From Microbacterium sp. (GTDB lineage: Bacteria; Actinomycetota; Actinomycetes; Actinomycetales; Microbacteriaceae), in contig QFPD01000064.1 of NCBI GenBank assembly GCA_003248845.1, forward strand, positions 1-8,713: a stretch of DNA of 8,713 bases, given 5' to 3'. This document shows positions 1-5,841 of this stretch, in pieces; within the stretch, counting starts at the first letter, position 1, and every line of letters begins with the position of its first letter. The notes under the pieces are model-generated. The model was given only the letters and a program-made list of their open reading frames with translations, searched no databases and was not told the DNA's origin. The translations under genes and the position numbers were made by a program.

Positions 1-167
1 CGCTCACCGGTCGAGCCGATGTACATGCCGGGGCGCTTGCGCACGGCCTCGAGGCCTTCGAGCACCTGGATGGCATCTGCCCCGCACTCGTTCTCGACTC
101 TCTTCGCCTGCGCGGGCTGCGTCGTGGGGATGTCCTCGGGAACGCTGTCGGGGGTATCGGATGTCAT
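1..167 (-). CDS. gyrB: DNA gyrase subunit B, N-terminal fragment (cut by window edge)
   Basis: GyrB is the ATPase subunit of gyrase, which puts negative supercoils into DNA ahead of replication forks; it works in the cytoplasm as a GyrA2GyrB2 complex. The first 55 codons are visible. After a variable, acidic and proline-rich lead of about 22 residues comes the conserved GHKL-ATPase entry: [20 protein letters not shown] at 31-50, then GST. The [11 protein letters not shown] block (43-53) is diagnostic of GyrB/ParE, and the position beside recF-dciA favours GyrB. The ATG at 167 is chosen because homology runs up to it; an AGGAG lies about 12 nt upstream, a rather long spacing. A longer open frame starting at 243 is in a different frame and is not gyrB. 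ATP-binding and Toprim residues lie outside the window. Confidence 0.96.
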   Translation of the reverse strand, partial: MTSDTPDSVPEDIPTTQPAQAKRVENECGADAIQVLEGLEAVRKRPGMYIGSTGE

Positions 168-200
168 AGGTTTCGAGCGCTCCTGGCGTGGCGGATGATC

Positions 201-210
201 GAGGCGCCTC
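201..210. repeat. Perfect 10-bp palindrome GAGGCGCCTC in gyrB leader
   Basis: A perfect palindrome about 34 nt upstream of the gyrB start and downstream of the candidate -10, so it would be in the 5' untranslated region. It could be an operator half-site pair or chance in GC-rich DNA. A second perfect palindrome, GTGGCGCCAC, lies at 271-280 and shares the GGCGCC core. No regulator can be named. Confidence 0.3.
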
Positions 211-227
211 CTGATCGGAGACATTCC

Positions 228-233
228 ATTCTA
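228..233 (-). promoter_or_regulatory. Candidate gyrB promoter -10 element
   Basis: On the minus strand this reads TAGAAT, a 5/6 match to TATAAT, about 60 nt upstream of the gyrB start. No convincing TTGACA-like -35 lies 16-19 bp further upstream, which is common in actinobacterial promoters. It lies in the 143-bp gap between dciA and gyrB, so gyrB is likely to have its own transcript besides any read-through. Confidence 0.45.
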
Positions 234-291
234 TCGGGTTCACGCTCCGTTTCGCCCGCTGAACGGCCCTGTGGCGCCACGAAAGAGGTGC

Positions 292-309
292 GGAGGTCGA
301 CGGACCTCC
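292..309 (-). terminator. Hairpin directly after dciA, possible weak terminator
   Basis: GGAGGTC (292-298) and GACCTCC (303-309) form a perfect 7-bp stem around a 4-nt loop, beginning 1 nt after the dciA stop codon on the minus strand. The downstream transcript contains only a short CTCTTTC stretch rather than a clean U-run, so it may attenuate or process the message rather than fully terminate it. Its position at the gene end supports a 3'-end role for the dnaN-recF-dciA transcript. Confidence 0.45.
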
Positions 310-310
310 C

Positions 311-796
311 TCACCCGTAGGTATCGCGAGGGCCGCGCCCTGGAACGGCTCTGGGGCCCCATTTCCACGAGGGGACGTCGGGTCCCACGAAACGGACGTT
401 CTGCACGTTCGCGTCGGGGAAGCGTCGCATGAGCTGGGTCACGATCTCCGCGCGCATGAGCTGCAGGTTCTTCGCCCACGCCGTCGAGTCGCACTGAACC
501 GTGAGAATGCCGCCCTCGAGAGCCACGGGATTGGCGTGCCGTGCCGTCTCGGCACCGGTGACCTCCTCCCACTGGAGCACGAGGTCCTCACGCGCAAGCT
601 GGGCGTCCCACCCGGACTGGCGGGTGAGGTCGCCGAGGGCGTCACCCAGACCCTTCGGGTCGCGACCGGGCGCGAACGGCTGCTTGTCATCGTCGTCGAC
701 GGCGCGCTTGCGTCGGCGGCGCGCGGCGCGCGGCGAGGGTTCGAGACCGCGCAGGCGCAGGTAGGTTCCGATCGTCTCGGGAACGTCGTCAGACAT
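311..796 (-). CDS. dciA: DciA, DUF721 replicative helicase loader/operator
   Basis: DciA is the ancestral bacterial protein that loads or helps DnaB helicase at the origin; it serves bacteria lacking DnaC/DnaI, including actinobacteria. The 161-residue protein has a basic, disordered N-terminal half (RRRRKR at 27-32, then an acidic DDDD) and a C-terminal DUF721 domain at about 63-140. Visible marks are QWEEVTGAETARHANPVAL (75-93), the GGILTVQCDSTAWAKNLQ core (95-112) and the actinobacterial tail GRGPRDTYG (153-161). The ATG at 796 is preferred over an in-frame ATG at 820 because it follows AGGGGG at good spacing and overlaps the recF end by only 8 bp (ATGTCTGA), implying translational coupling to recF. 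The location between recF and gyrB is typical for the family in actinobacteria. Confidence 0.9.
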   Translation of the reverse strand: MSDDVPETIGTYLRLRGLEPSPRAARRRRKRAVDDDDKQPFAPGRDPKGLGDALGDLTRQSGWDAQLAREDLVLQWEEVTGAETARHANPVALEGGILTVQCDSTAWAKNLQLMRAEIVTQLMRRFPDANVQNVRFVGPDVPSWKWGPRAVPGRGPRDTYG

Positions 797-2006
797 CGGA
801 ACCCCCTTCCTCGAGTTCATCCTCGGCGACGATCGTCCCCGCGACGACCCGGACTGTGCGGGCGCGCAGGGCGAGCGGGACGTCGGCCTCGACGGCCGCC
901 GTCACGACCACTTGCTCGTAGCCTTCGACGAGCGCGGCCAAGCGCGCGCGTCGATCGGCGTCGAGTTCGGCGAAGACATCGTCCAGGATGAGGATCGGGT
1001 CTCCCAGCTGCGACTGCGCACGCAGCAGCTCGGCGGATGCCAGGCGCAGCGACAGTGCGACAGACCACGACTCCCCGTGCGAGGCATATCCCTTCACCGG
1101 GAGCCCGCGGACACGCAGAAGAAGGTCGTCGCGATGGGGACCGACGAGCGTGAGTCCTCGGTCGAGCTCGGCCGCACGTTTGTCGGCCAGCGCGGCACGG
1201 AACTGCGCCCGGATCTCCGCGGCCTGAGCCGGCGGCGACGCGGCGGCACGCGGGTCCGAGGACCCCGCGTCCCCCGCACCCGCGTCGACGTCATCCTCGG
1301 GGTCGCCGCCGCCGATTGACAGCGCCCATTCGAGTTCCGGCCGATGGTCCTCACCGGCGATCGCGGTGTATGCCGCGGCGACCGGTCCGGTGAGGTCAGC
1401 CGCCAGCGCGAGCCGAGCGCGGATGATGTCGGTGCCGAGCGCGACGAGCTTGTCATCCCACACATCGAGCGTCGACAGTGCGTCGCCGCGAATGCCGCGG
1501 GCGCGCGCCGACTTGAGCAGGGCGGTCCGCTGCTTCAGCACGCGGTCGTAATCTCCGAGCACGCCGGCCATGCGCGGCGCACGCTGAATGAGGAGCTGGT
1601 CGGCGAAGCGTCGCCGTGCCGACGGGTCGGCACGGACGATCTGCAGGTCTTCCGGCGCGAACAGCACGACCTGCGCGTAGCGCGGGAGCTCCGACGTCTT
1701 CACCGGTGAGCCGTTGACGCGCGCCTTGTTGCTTCCGATCCGGTTCAGCTGCGACTCCAGAAGCACGCGGCGTTCGCCGTAGGCGAGGCGCATGCGCACG
1801 ATCGCGGCATCCGCGCCGTCGCGCACCATCGGCGCATCCTGCGACACGCGATGCGAACCGAGCGTCGCGAAGTAGCCGATCGCCTCGGCGAGATTCGTCT
1901 TGCCCTGTCCGTTCCTGCCGACGAAGACGTTCGCCCCGACCGCGAGCGTGACGTCGGCGACCGCGTAGTTGCGGAAGTCGACGAGACTCAGCTGATCCAC
2001 GATCAC
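789..2006 (-). CDS. recF: DNA replication and repair protein RecF
   Basis: RecF is an SMC-like ATPase that, with RecO and RecR, loads RecA at single-strand gaps. The 405-residue protein has Walker A GRNGQGKTN (30-38), the FAPEDL segment (116-121), the ABC-type signature SHGESWSVAL (309-318, an actinobacterial form) and Walker B PILILDDVFAELD (337-349). It is a little longer than usual because of a low-complexity Gly/Ala/Asp/Pro insert at about 232-262 in the arm between the head halves. The start is GTG at 2006, giving MIVDQLSLVDFRNY, the usual RecF opening; only a weak AGG lies upstream. It is 38 bp downstream of dnaN on the same strand, so probably co-transcribed, and its end overlaps dciA. 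Confidence 0.96.
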   Translation of the reverse strand: MIVDQLSLVDFRNYAVADVTLAVGANVFVGRNGQGKTNLAEAIGYFATLGSHRVSQDAPMVRDGADAAIVRMRLAYGERRVLLESQLNRIGSNKARVNGSPVKTSELPRYAQVVLFAPEDLQIVRADPSARRRFADQLLIQRAPRMAGVLGDYDRVLKQRTALLKSARARGIRGDALSTLDVWDDKLVALGTDIIRARLALAADLTGPVAAAYTAIAGEDHRPELEWALSIGGGDPEDDVDAGAGDAGSSDPRAAASPPAQAAEIRAQFRAALADKRAAELDRGLTLVGPHRDDLLLRVRGLPVKGYASHGESWSVALSLRLASAELLRAQSQLGDPILILDDVFAELDADRRARLAALVEGYEQVVVTAAVEADVPLALRARTVRVVAGTIVAEDELEEGGSDV

Positions 2007-2044
2007 CGATTCAGCCTAATTGGGGGGCCGGACGGTGATCGCGC

Positions 2045-3187
2045 TCAGCGCAGAAGCAGGTTCGGCTGCAGCAGGTACTTGAAGCTCTCCGGCGTACCCG
2101 AGGTCTGGGGCGTGATGAGAACGGGGCTCAGCTTGTTGGCGTTGTCGCTCGAGGTGAACGTGATGCGCGCGAATTCGCTCTTGACGGCGCCGAGGGCTTC
2201 GAGGAGGTACTGCGGGTTGAGGCCCAGCGTCACCTCTTCACCGGTCAGCGTCGCGTCGACCGACTCGGTTGCCCGCGCTTGCTCGGTGCCCGCGGCATCC
2301 ATCGACACGCCGTCCTCGGTGAACGTGAACCGCAGCGGCGCCGAACGGTCGAGCACGAGCGACACACGACGCACGGCCTCGGCGAGATCGGCGGTGTTCA
2401 CGACCGCGTAGTGATCGGTCTGCTCGGGGAAGAGGCGGCGCACGGGCGGGAAGTTGCCCTTGATGAGAAGCGACGTCACAGTCTTGTTACCGGACGTGAA
2501 CGCGATGATCTCCCGATCGCCCGATCCCGAGAAAGACACCTGGATGTCACCGGAGTGCGCGAAGGTCTTGCCGACCTCGGTGAGCGTGCGCGCAGGGACG
2601 AGCGCGGTGGTGGACTCGTCGCCGGCGACGGTGCCGCCGTCCCACTGCACGTCACGGAGGGCGACGCGGTAGCGGTCGGTCGCGACGAGGCTGAGCGACG
2701 TGCCGGCGACCTCGAGCTGCACACCCGTGAGGACCGGGGTGACATCGTCGCGCGAGGCCGCGAAGGCGACCTGCGAGATCGCTGTCGCGAAGTCATCGGC
2801 CGGTACGAGGCCGGACTCACCAGTCACCTCGGGGATCGCGGGGTATTCCTGTACCGGCATCGACGCGAGCGTGAACCGGGCGGAGCCGCACGTGAGCAGG
2901 ATGCCGTCGTCTTCCGTGACCTCGATCTGGATCGGGGCGTTGGGCAGGCGACTCGCGATCTCGGAGAGCAGCCGGCCGTGGACGAGGATCGTGCCCGGCT
3001 CGTCGACGGTCGCTTCGATGGTCGTCCGCGCCGAGGCCTCGTAGTCGAACGCTGCGAGCGACAGGCCCTCGTCGGACGCCTCGATGAGCACGCCAGCCAG
3101 GATGGGCTGCGGGTTGCGCTGGGGCAGGAGCTTGACGACGAATGACACGGCCTCGCTGAAGACGTCGCGATTCACGTGGAACTTCAC
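2045..3187 (-). CDS. dnaN: DNA polymerase III beta subunit (sliding clamp)
   Basis: DnaN is the ring-shaped homodimeric clamp that tethers DNA polymerase III and other DNA enzymes to the template. The 380-residue product has the normal family length and three successive clamp folds of roughly 120 residues each. The N-terminus MKFHVNRDVF with the downstream LLPQRNPQPILAGVLIEA is characteristic. The C-terminus ends YLLQPNLLLR in place of the more widespread YLLMPVRL form, which I believe is usual in this family. The start is GTG at 3187, with AGGGAG 6 nt upstream. It lies between the oriC region and recF, in the standard dnaA-dnaN-recF order. Confidence 0.97.
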   Translation of the reverse strand: MKFHVNRDVFSEAVSFVVKLLPQRNPQPILAGVLIEASDEGLSLAAFDYEASARTTIEATVDEPGTILVHGRLLSEIASRLPNAPIQIEVTEDDGILLTCGSARFTLASMPVQEYPAIPEVTGESGLVPADDFATAISQVAFAASRDDVTPVLTGVQLEVAGTSLSLVATDRYRVALRDVQWDGGTVAGDESTTALVPARTLTEVGKTFAHSGDIQVSFSGSGDREIIAFTSGNKTVTSLLIKGNFPPVRRLFPEQTDHYAVVNTADLAEAVRRVSLVLDRSAPLRFTFTEDGVSMDAAGTEQARATESVDATLTGEEVTLGLNPQYLLEALGAVKSEFARITFTSSDNANKLSPVLITPQTSGTPESFKYLLQPNLLLR

Positions 3188-3220
3188 TGGTGCTCCCTGG
3201 GGGTCGGCTCGGGCGTCTCC

Positions 3221-3226
3221 ATGCTA
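3221..3226 (-). promoter_or_regulatory. Weak candidate dnaN promoter -10
   Basis: The minus strand reads TAGCAT (a TAnnnT form) 34 nt upstream of the dnaN GTG, with a poor TGCGAG-like -35 (3245-3250) 18 bp away. It is the best-placed hexamer I found for dnaN, but the match is weak and dnaN could also be transcribed from dnaA or from inside oriC. Confidence 0.25.
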
Positions 3227-3333
3227 GTGCCCGGTCTCGTGATTCTCGCAGGGCTGCTTTCGCGGCGCTCGCCGGCCGCCCTGGTGATCGAATCGGATTT
3301 CTCTAGATGGATCTCTGTCATGGTGTTAACAGC

Positions 3334-3351
3334 TGTGGAAACTGTGGATAA
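3334..3351 (-). promoter_or_regulatory. Two directly abutting DnaA boxes
   Basis: TGTGGAAAC (3334-3342) is followed with no spacer by TGTGGATAA (3343-3351). The second is the perfect complement of TTATCCACA; the first is a relaxed version. They sit in the same orientation, next to the AT-rich stretch at 3291-3330 on one side and very GC-rich DNA on the other, an arrangement suited to seeding a DnaA filament into the unwinding element. Confidence 0.7.
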
Positions 3352-3362
3352 CCGCGGCGATC

Positions 3363-3391
3363 CCGCTCCAGGAGCGGAAACCACACGTGTG
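3363..3391. repeat. Two palindromes inside oriC
   Basis: CCGCTCC-A-GGAGCGG (3363-3377) is an odd-length palindrome with 7-bp perfect arms around a single base, so it cannot fold well as a hairpin and looks like a protein-dimer site. CACACGTGTG (3382-3391) follows 4 bp later as a perfect 10-bp palindrome. They lie between the reverse DnaA-box pair and the forward boxes. I cannot name the binding protein. Confidence 0.45.
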
Positions 3392-3458
3392 TAAGTTGTG
3401 AGCGAGCTGCGGATGCCGGTGATGGAGCGGGAACGCGGGACACCGACGACGCGGTCGA

Positions 3459-3467
3459 TCATCCACA
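3459..3467 (+). promoter_or_regulatory. DnaA box (8/9)
   Basis: TCATCCACA differs from the consensus TTATCCACA at one base. The same variant recurs at 5166-5174 near the dnaA promoter, suggesting it is a used form in this genome. Confidence 0.6.
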
Positions 3468-3510
3468 GTGATCGCGGATCCGTTCACAGGCATCCCGATT
3501 CGAAGGCAAG

Positions 3511-3540
3511 TTATCCACAGGCTCTCCACACTGTGAAGAA
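3511..3540. promoter_or_regulatory. DnaA box cluster: one perfect and two relaxed boxes
   Basis: A perfect forward box TTATCCACA (3511-3519) is followed by CTCTCCACA (3522-3530, 7/9) and, in the opposite orientation, TGTGAAGAA (3532-3540, 7/9 to the complement). The last two face each other around one base, forming an imperfect inverted repeat. The cluster is about 65 bp beyond the dnaA stop codon. Confidence 0.65.
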
Positions 3541-3603
3541 CGCGAATAGTGGAGGACACCGCCGCTCGATGTCAAGTCGCAGGTGTCGATCGCCCGGCGA
3601 GGG

Positions 3604-5067
3604 TCATCGTGAGACGCGACCGAGCTGCGTCGTGATCTCCGAGACCTGGTTGTAGATCGAGCGGCGTTCCTTCATGAGTTCCGCGATCTTCTTGCACGCA
3701 TACATCACGGTCGTGTGGTCGCGATTGCCGAAAAGCTGACCGATCTTCGGCAAGGACAGGTTCGTACGCTCGCGGCAGAGGTACATCGCGATCTGTCGCG
3801 CGGTCGCGACCGATTGCGAACGGCTCGAGCCGTAGAGGTCGTCGACCGACAGTCGGAAGTACTGGGCCGTCGCGGCGATGATGTCGGTCGGAAGGATGAC
3901 GTTGGCGTCGTCGGTGTCGACGATGTCGCGGAGCACGGTCTGAGCCAGTGCGATGTCGAGCGTCGAGCGGTTGAGGCTCGCGAAGGCCGAGACACGGATG
4001 AGCGCCCCCTCGAGTTCGCGGATGTTGCTGGACACCTTGGTCGCGATGTACTCGAGGACCTCGTCGGGAACGAGAAGACGCTCGGACTGCGCCTTCTTGC
4101 GCAGAATGGCGATGCGCGTCTCGAGGTCGGGAGCCTGGACATCGGTGATGAGGCCCCACTCGAACCGGCTGCGCATGCGGTCTTCGAATCCGGTGAGGTG
4201 GCGCGGCGGGACATCGCTCGTGATGACGACCTGCTTGTCGTGGTCGTGCAGCGTGTTGAACGTGTGGAAGAACGCTTCCTGCGTCTCTGCCTTGCCCTGC
4301 AAGAACTGGATGTCGTCGATCATGAGGATGTCGACGTCGCGATACCGAGCCTGGAACGCCGAGCCGCGGTTGTTGGCGATCGAGTTGATGAAATCGTTCG
4401 TGAACTCTTCGCTCGAGACGTATCGCACGCGGATGCCGCTGTACAGGCTCAGCGCGTAGTCGCCGATCGCGTGCAGCAGGTGCGTCTTGCCGAGGCCGGA
4501 ATCCCCGTAGATGAACAGCGGGTTGTATGCCTTGGCGGGCGCTTCGGCGACGGCGACGGCGGCCGCGTGAGCAAAGCGATTGGACTGGCCGATGACGAAG
4601 TTGTCGAAGGAGTACTTCGGATTCAGCCGGGTGTCGCTGCGCGAGGCGCCCGGAGCGATGTCAGCGATGTCCTCGATGCCGGGGCGCGAGATCGGTGGGG
4701 CGAGGGGGCCGGACAGCGGTGCCGTGGAACCGGATGTCTCGGACACACCGCCGGGAGGCTGGACCGGGATCGGCGCGGTCAGGTGCGCGTCGGCGAGTTC
4801 GGGGTTCACCACCACACGGAATGACGTCGCGCTCGGCTCGGCGTCAACGCGGGCGAGCGCCTCCATGATGGGAGCGCGCAGCCGCTTGTTCAGCTGGGCT
4901 GCGGTGAGGTCGTTCGGCACGTCGAGATACAGGGTTCCACTCATCACTCCCTGCGCGACGGCGAGGCTGAGGAAGCCCTGCATCTGAGGGGTCACGCGCT
5001 CGTCGGCATCCAGCAGGGCGCGCGCAGCGGTCCAGACCGGAACATCTGGAACGTCGTGCTGAGACAA
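3604..5067 (-). CDS. dnaA: Chromosomal replication initiator DnaA
   Basis: DnaA is the AAA+ ATPase that binds DnaA boxes, opens oriC and recruits helicase. The 487-residue protein has an N-terminal interaction domain (about 1-90), a proline-rich variable linker (about 95-145), the AAA+ core with Walker [10 protein letters not shown] (188-196), Walker [11 protein letters not shown] (247-256), sensor 1 VITSD (281-285), arginine-finger region RMRSRFEWG (297-305) and sensor 2 [10 protein letters not shown] (347-356), then domain IV with the DNA-binding signature [16 protein letters not shown] (442-457). The frame stays open upstream to 5601, but homology begins at [11 protein letters not shown] and the only well-placed start is TTG at 5067, with AGGGGG 5 nt upstream. 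A perfect DnaA box touches that ribosome binding site, indicating autoregulation. Confidence 0.97.
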   Translation of the reverse strand: MSQHDVPDVPVWTAARALLDADERVTPQMQGFLSLAVAQGVMSGTLYLDVPNDLTAAQLNKRLRAPIMEALARVDAEPSATSFRVVVNPELADAHLTAPIPVQPPGGVSETSGSTAPLSGPLAPPISRPGIEDIADIAPGASRSDTRLNPKYSFDNFVIGQSNRFAHAAAVAVAEAPAKAYNPLFIYGDSGLGKTHLLHAIGDYALSLYSGIRVRYVSSEEFTNDFINSIANNRGSAFQARYRDVDILMIDDIQFLQGKAETQEAFFHTFNTLHDHDKQVVITSDVPPRHLTGFEDRMRSRFEWGLITDVQAPDLETRIAILRKKAQSERLLVPDEVLEYIATKVSSNIRELEGALIRVSAFASLNRSTLDIALAQTVLRDIVDTDDANVILPTDIIAATAQYFRLSVDDLYGSSRSQSVATARQIAMYLCRERTNLSLPKIGQLFGNRDHTTVMYACKKIAELMKERRSIYNQVSEITTQLGRVSR

Positions 5068-5077
5068 TGCAACCCCC

Positions 5078-5086
5078 TGTGGATAA
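5078..5086 (-). promoter_or_regulatory. Perfect DnaA box touching the dnaA ribosome binding site
   Basis: TGTGGATAA is the exact complement of TTATCCACA. On the minus strand its last base is the first base of the AGGGGG ribosome binding site (5073-5078) that serves the TTG start at 5067. Bound DnaA here would lie within the transcribed dnaA leader and block elongation or initiation, a plausible autorepression site. Confidence 0.75.
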
Positions 5087-5131
5087 CTACCCGAGCCACG
5101 GTAGTCAGCGACCCTGTCGAGGGCAAAATCC

Positions 5132-5161
5132 ACTGTAGTTCCGGCCCGCGTGTCCTTGCCA
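5132..5161 (-). promoter_or_regulatory. Candidate dnaA promoter
   Basis: The minus strand shows TGGCAA (5156-5161) as a weak -35, an 18-bp spacer, then TACAGT (5132-5137) as -10 (4/6). Transcription would begin near 5125, giving a leader of about 58 nt that includes the perfect DnaA box at 5078-5086. The inverted box pair at 5166-5186 lies immediately upstream. An alternative -10, TATTAT (5184-5189), has a better hexamer but no usable -35. Confidence 0.4.
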
Positions 5162-5165
5162 GTGG

Positions 5166-5186
5166 TCATCCACAGGCGGTGGATAA
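5166..5186. promoter_or_regulatory. Inverted pair of near-consensus DnaA boxes
   Basis: TCATCCACA (5166-5174, forward, 8/9) and GGTGGATAA (5178-5186, reverse, 8/9) face each other across a 3-bp spacer. They lie between the candidate dnaA and rpmH promoters, so DnaA bound here could act on both divergent units or form the second half of a bipartite origin. Confidence 0.6.
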
Positions 5187-5208
5187 TATCCCTTCGGTCC
5201 GTGTCGGT

Positions 5209-5237
5209 TTGAGGTCTGGGGCGACTCGACGTATCCT
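5209..5237 (+). promoter_or_regulatory. Candidate rpmH operon promoter
   Basis: TTGAGG (5209-5214) and TATCCT (5232-5237) are separated by exactly 17 bp and each match 4/6 of the sigma-70-type consensus, with the strongest positions kept. This gives a leader of about 87 nt before rpmH. A second possible -35, TTGACT (5245-5250), lacks a -10 at proper spacing. Confidence 0.5.
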
Positions 5238-5322
5238 CAATAGGTTGACTTATGCCCACCTGGGCAGTCCCCTGTACCTGTGTCCCCGGTCTAGAGCGTT
5301 CGGGTGACCCGCCGATCCGGAG

Positions 5323-5331
5323 TGATCCACA
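5323..5331 (+). promoter_or_regulatory. DnaA box (8/9) overlapping the rpmH start codon
   Basis: TGATCCACA differs from TTATCCACA at one base. Its final A is the first base of the rpmH ATG, so the box fills the spacer between the GGAG ribosome binding site and the start. It may be real or an accident of a short motif. Confidence 0.4.
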
Positions 5332-5468
5332 TGAGCAAGCGCACGTTCCAGCCCAACAACCGCCGCCGCGCCAAGAAGCACGGCTTCCGCGCCCGCATGC
5401 GTACGCGTGCCGGCCGTTCGATCCTGTCGGCGCGTCGCGCCAAGGGTCGTACCGAGCTCTCGGCCTGA
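5331..5468 (+). CDS. rpmH: 50S ribosomal protein L34
   Basis: L34 is a very small basic protein of the large ribosomal subunit. The 45-residue product begins [20 protein letters not shown] and is Arg/Lys-rich throughout, with the family core KRTFQPNN and [13 protein letters not shown]. The ATG at 5331 has a GGAG 8 nt upstream. It heads the right arm, divergent from dnaA, and is followed 10 bp later by rnpA, the near-universal rpmH-rnpA pairing. The gene is too short for many ORF finders but is unmistakable. Confidence 0.97.
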   Translation: MSKRTFQPNNRRRAKKHGFRARMRTRAGRSILSARRAKGRTELSA

Positions 5469-5478
5469 CCTTCTCGCG

Positions 5479-5841
5479 GTGCTGGCGCGCGGGAATCGCA
5501 TCACCCGCGGGGCGGAGTACAGAGCCGTCGTCCGCGGGGGGTCCCGTTGCGCCGGTCCGCATACGGTGACCTACGTCGTCACCGCGTCCGAATCCGTGCA
5601 CGAGCCGTCGACATCTGGTCGCGCGGCTCGTTTCGGCTTCATCGTGAGCAAGCAGGTGGGCTCAGCAGTGACCCGCAACACCGTACGCAGGCGACTGAAG
5701 GCTGTCTGCGCAGAGGCATTGCCGAGCGTCGCGCCCGGCACCGATGTGGTGATCCGGGCGCTGCCGTCCGCGGCGGTCGCCGACTTCGCGGCGCTGCGGG
5801 CCGAGGTCGTCCGCTGCCTGAACCGGCGAGCCGCCGCGTGA
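5479..5841 (+). CDS. rnpA: Ribonuclease P protein component
   Basis: RnpA binds the RNase P RNA and helps it remove 5' leaders from precursor tRNAs. The 120-residue product has the usual size, the opening MLARGNRITRGAEYRAVVR, and the central RNR helix SAVTRNTVRRRL (62-73) that contacts RNA. The frame stays open further upstream to 5407, overlapping rpmH, but the GTG at 5479 gives the family N-terminus. There is no clear ribosome binding site before it; with rpmH ending 10 bp earlier, translation is probably coupled. Its stop codon overlaps the yidD GTG start (GTGA). Confidence 0.93.
   Translation: MLARGNRITRGAEYRAVVRGGSRCAGPHTVTYVVTASESVHEPSTSGRAARFGFIVSKQVGSAVTRNTVRRRLKAVCAEALPSVAPGTDVVIRALPSAAVADFAALRAEVVRCLNRRAAA

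Larger units (their letters stand above)
3188..3603. other. oriC: Probable oriC core, dnaA-dnaN intergenic region
   Basis: This 416-bp gene-free stretch between dnaA and dnaN carries the densest DnaA-box content in the window. It has perfect boxes at 3343-3351 (reverse) and 3511-3519 (forward), an 8/9 box TCATCCACA at 3459-3467, and looser ones at 3334-3342 (TGTGGAAAC), 3522-3530 (CTCTCCACA) and 3532-3540 (TGTGAAGAA). A 40-bp stretch at 3291-3330 is 60% A+T, far above the surrounding DNA, and borders the tandem reverse boxes, so it is the best candidate unwinding element. In actinobacteria oriC normally lies here. No coding gene is credible in it; short open frames here lack recognisable products and cross the boxes. 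Confidence 0.85.

Noticed and set aside
4..243. 79-codon minus-strand frame starting at 243 as a small gene before gyrB
   Set aside because: It overlaps gyrB in another frame and crosses its leader and -10; no family resemblance.
2279..3145. 288-codon plus-strand frame opposite dnaN
   Set aside because: Antisense shadow of the clamp gene; composition dominated by R, E, D and G from frame-shifted GC-rich codons.
3168..3183. Second parS-like site (CGATTCACGTGGAACT) in the dnaN start
   Set aside because: Only 12 of 16 positions match, the palindrome is broken, and the bases encode the conserved FHVN of DnaN; too degenerate for confident ParB binding.
3176..3394. Short plus-strand frame in oriC with a hydrophobic start as a membrane peptide
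   Set aside because: It overlaps the dnaN start on the other strand and the DnaA boxes, has no ribosome binding site and no known family.
3715..4824. 369-codon plus-strand frame opposite dnaA
   Set aside because: Antisense shadow of dnaA with no family features.
5068..5601. N-terminal extension of DnaA by up to 178 residues
   Set aside because: The extension would cross rpmH, the DnaA boxes and the likely promoters. Family homology begins at [11 protein letters not shown] just after the TTG at 5067, which has a strong ribosome binding site.
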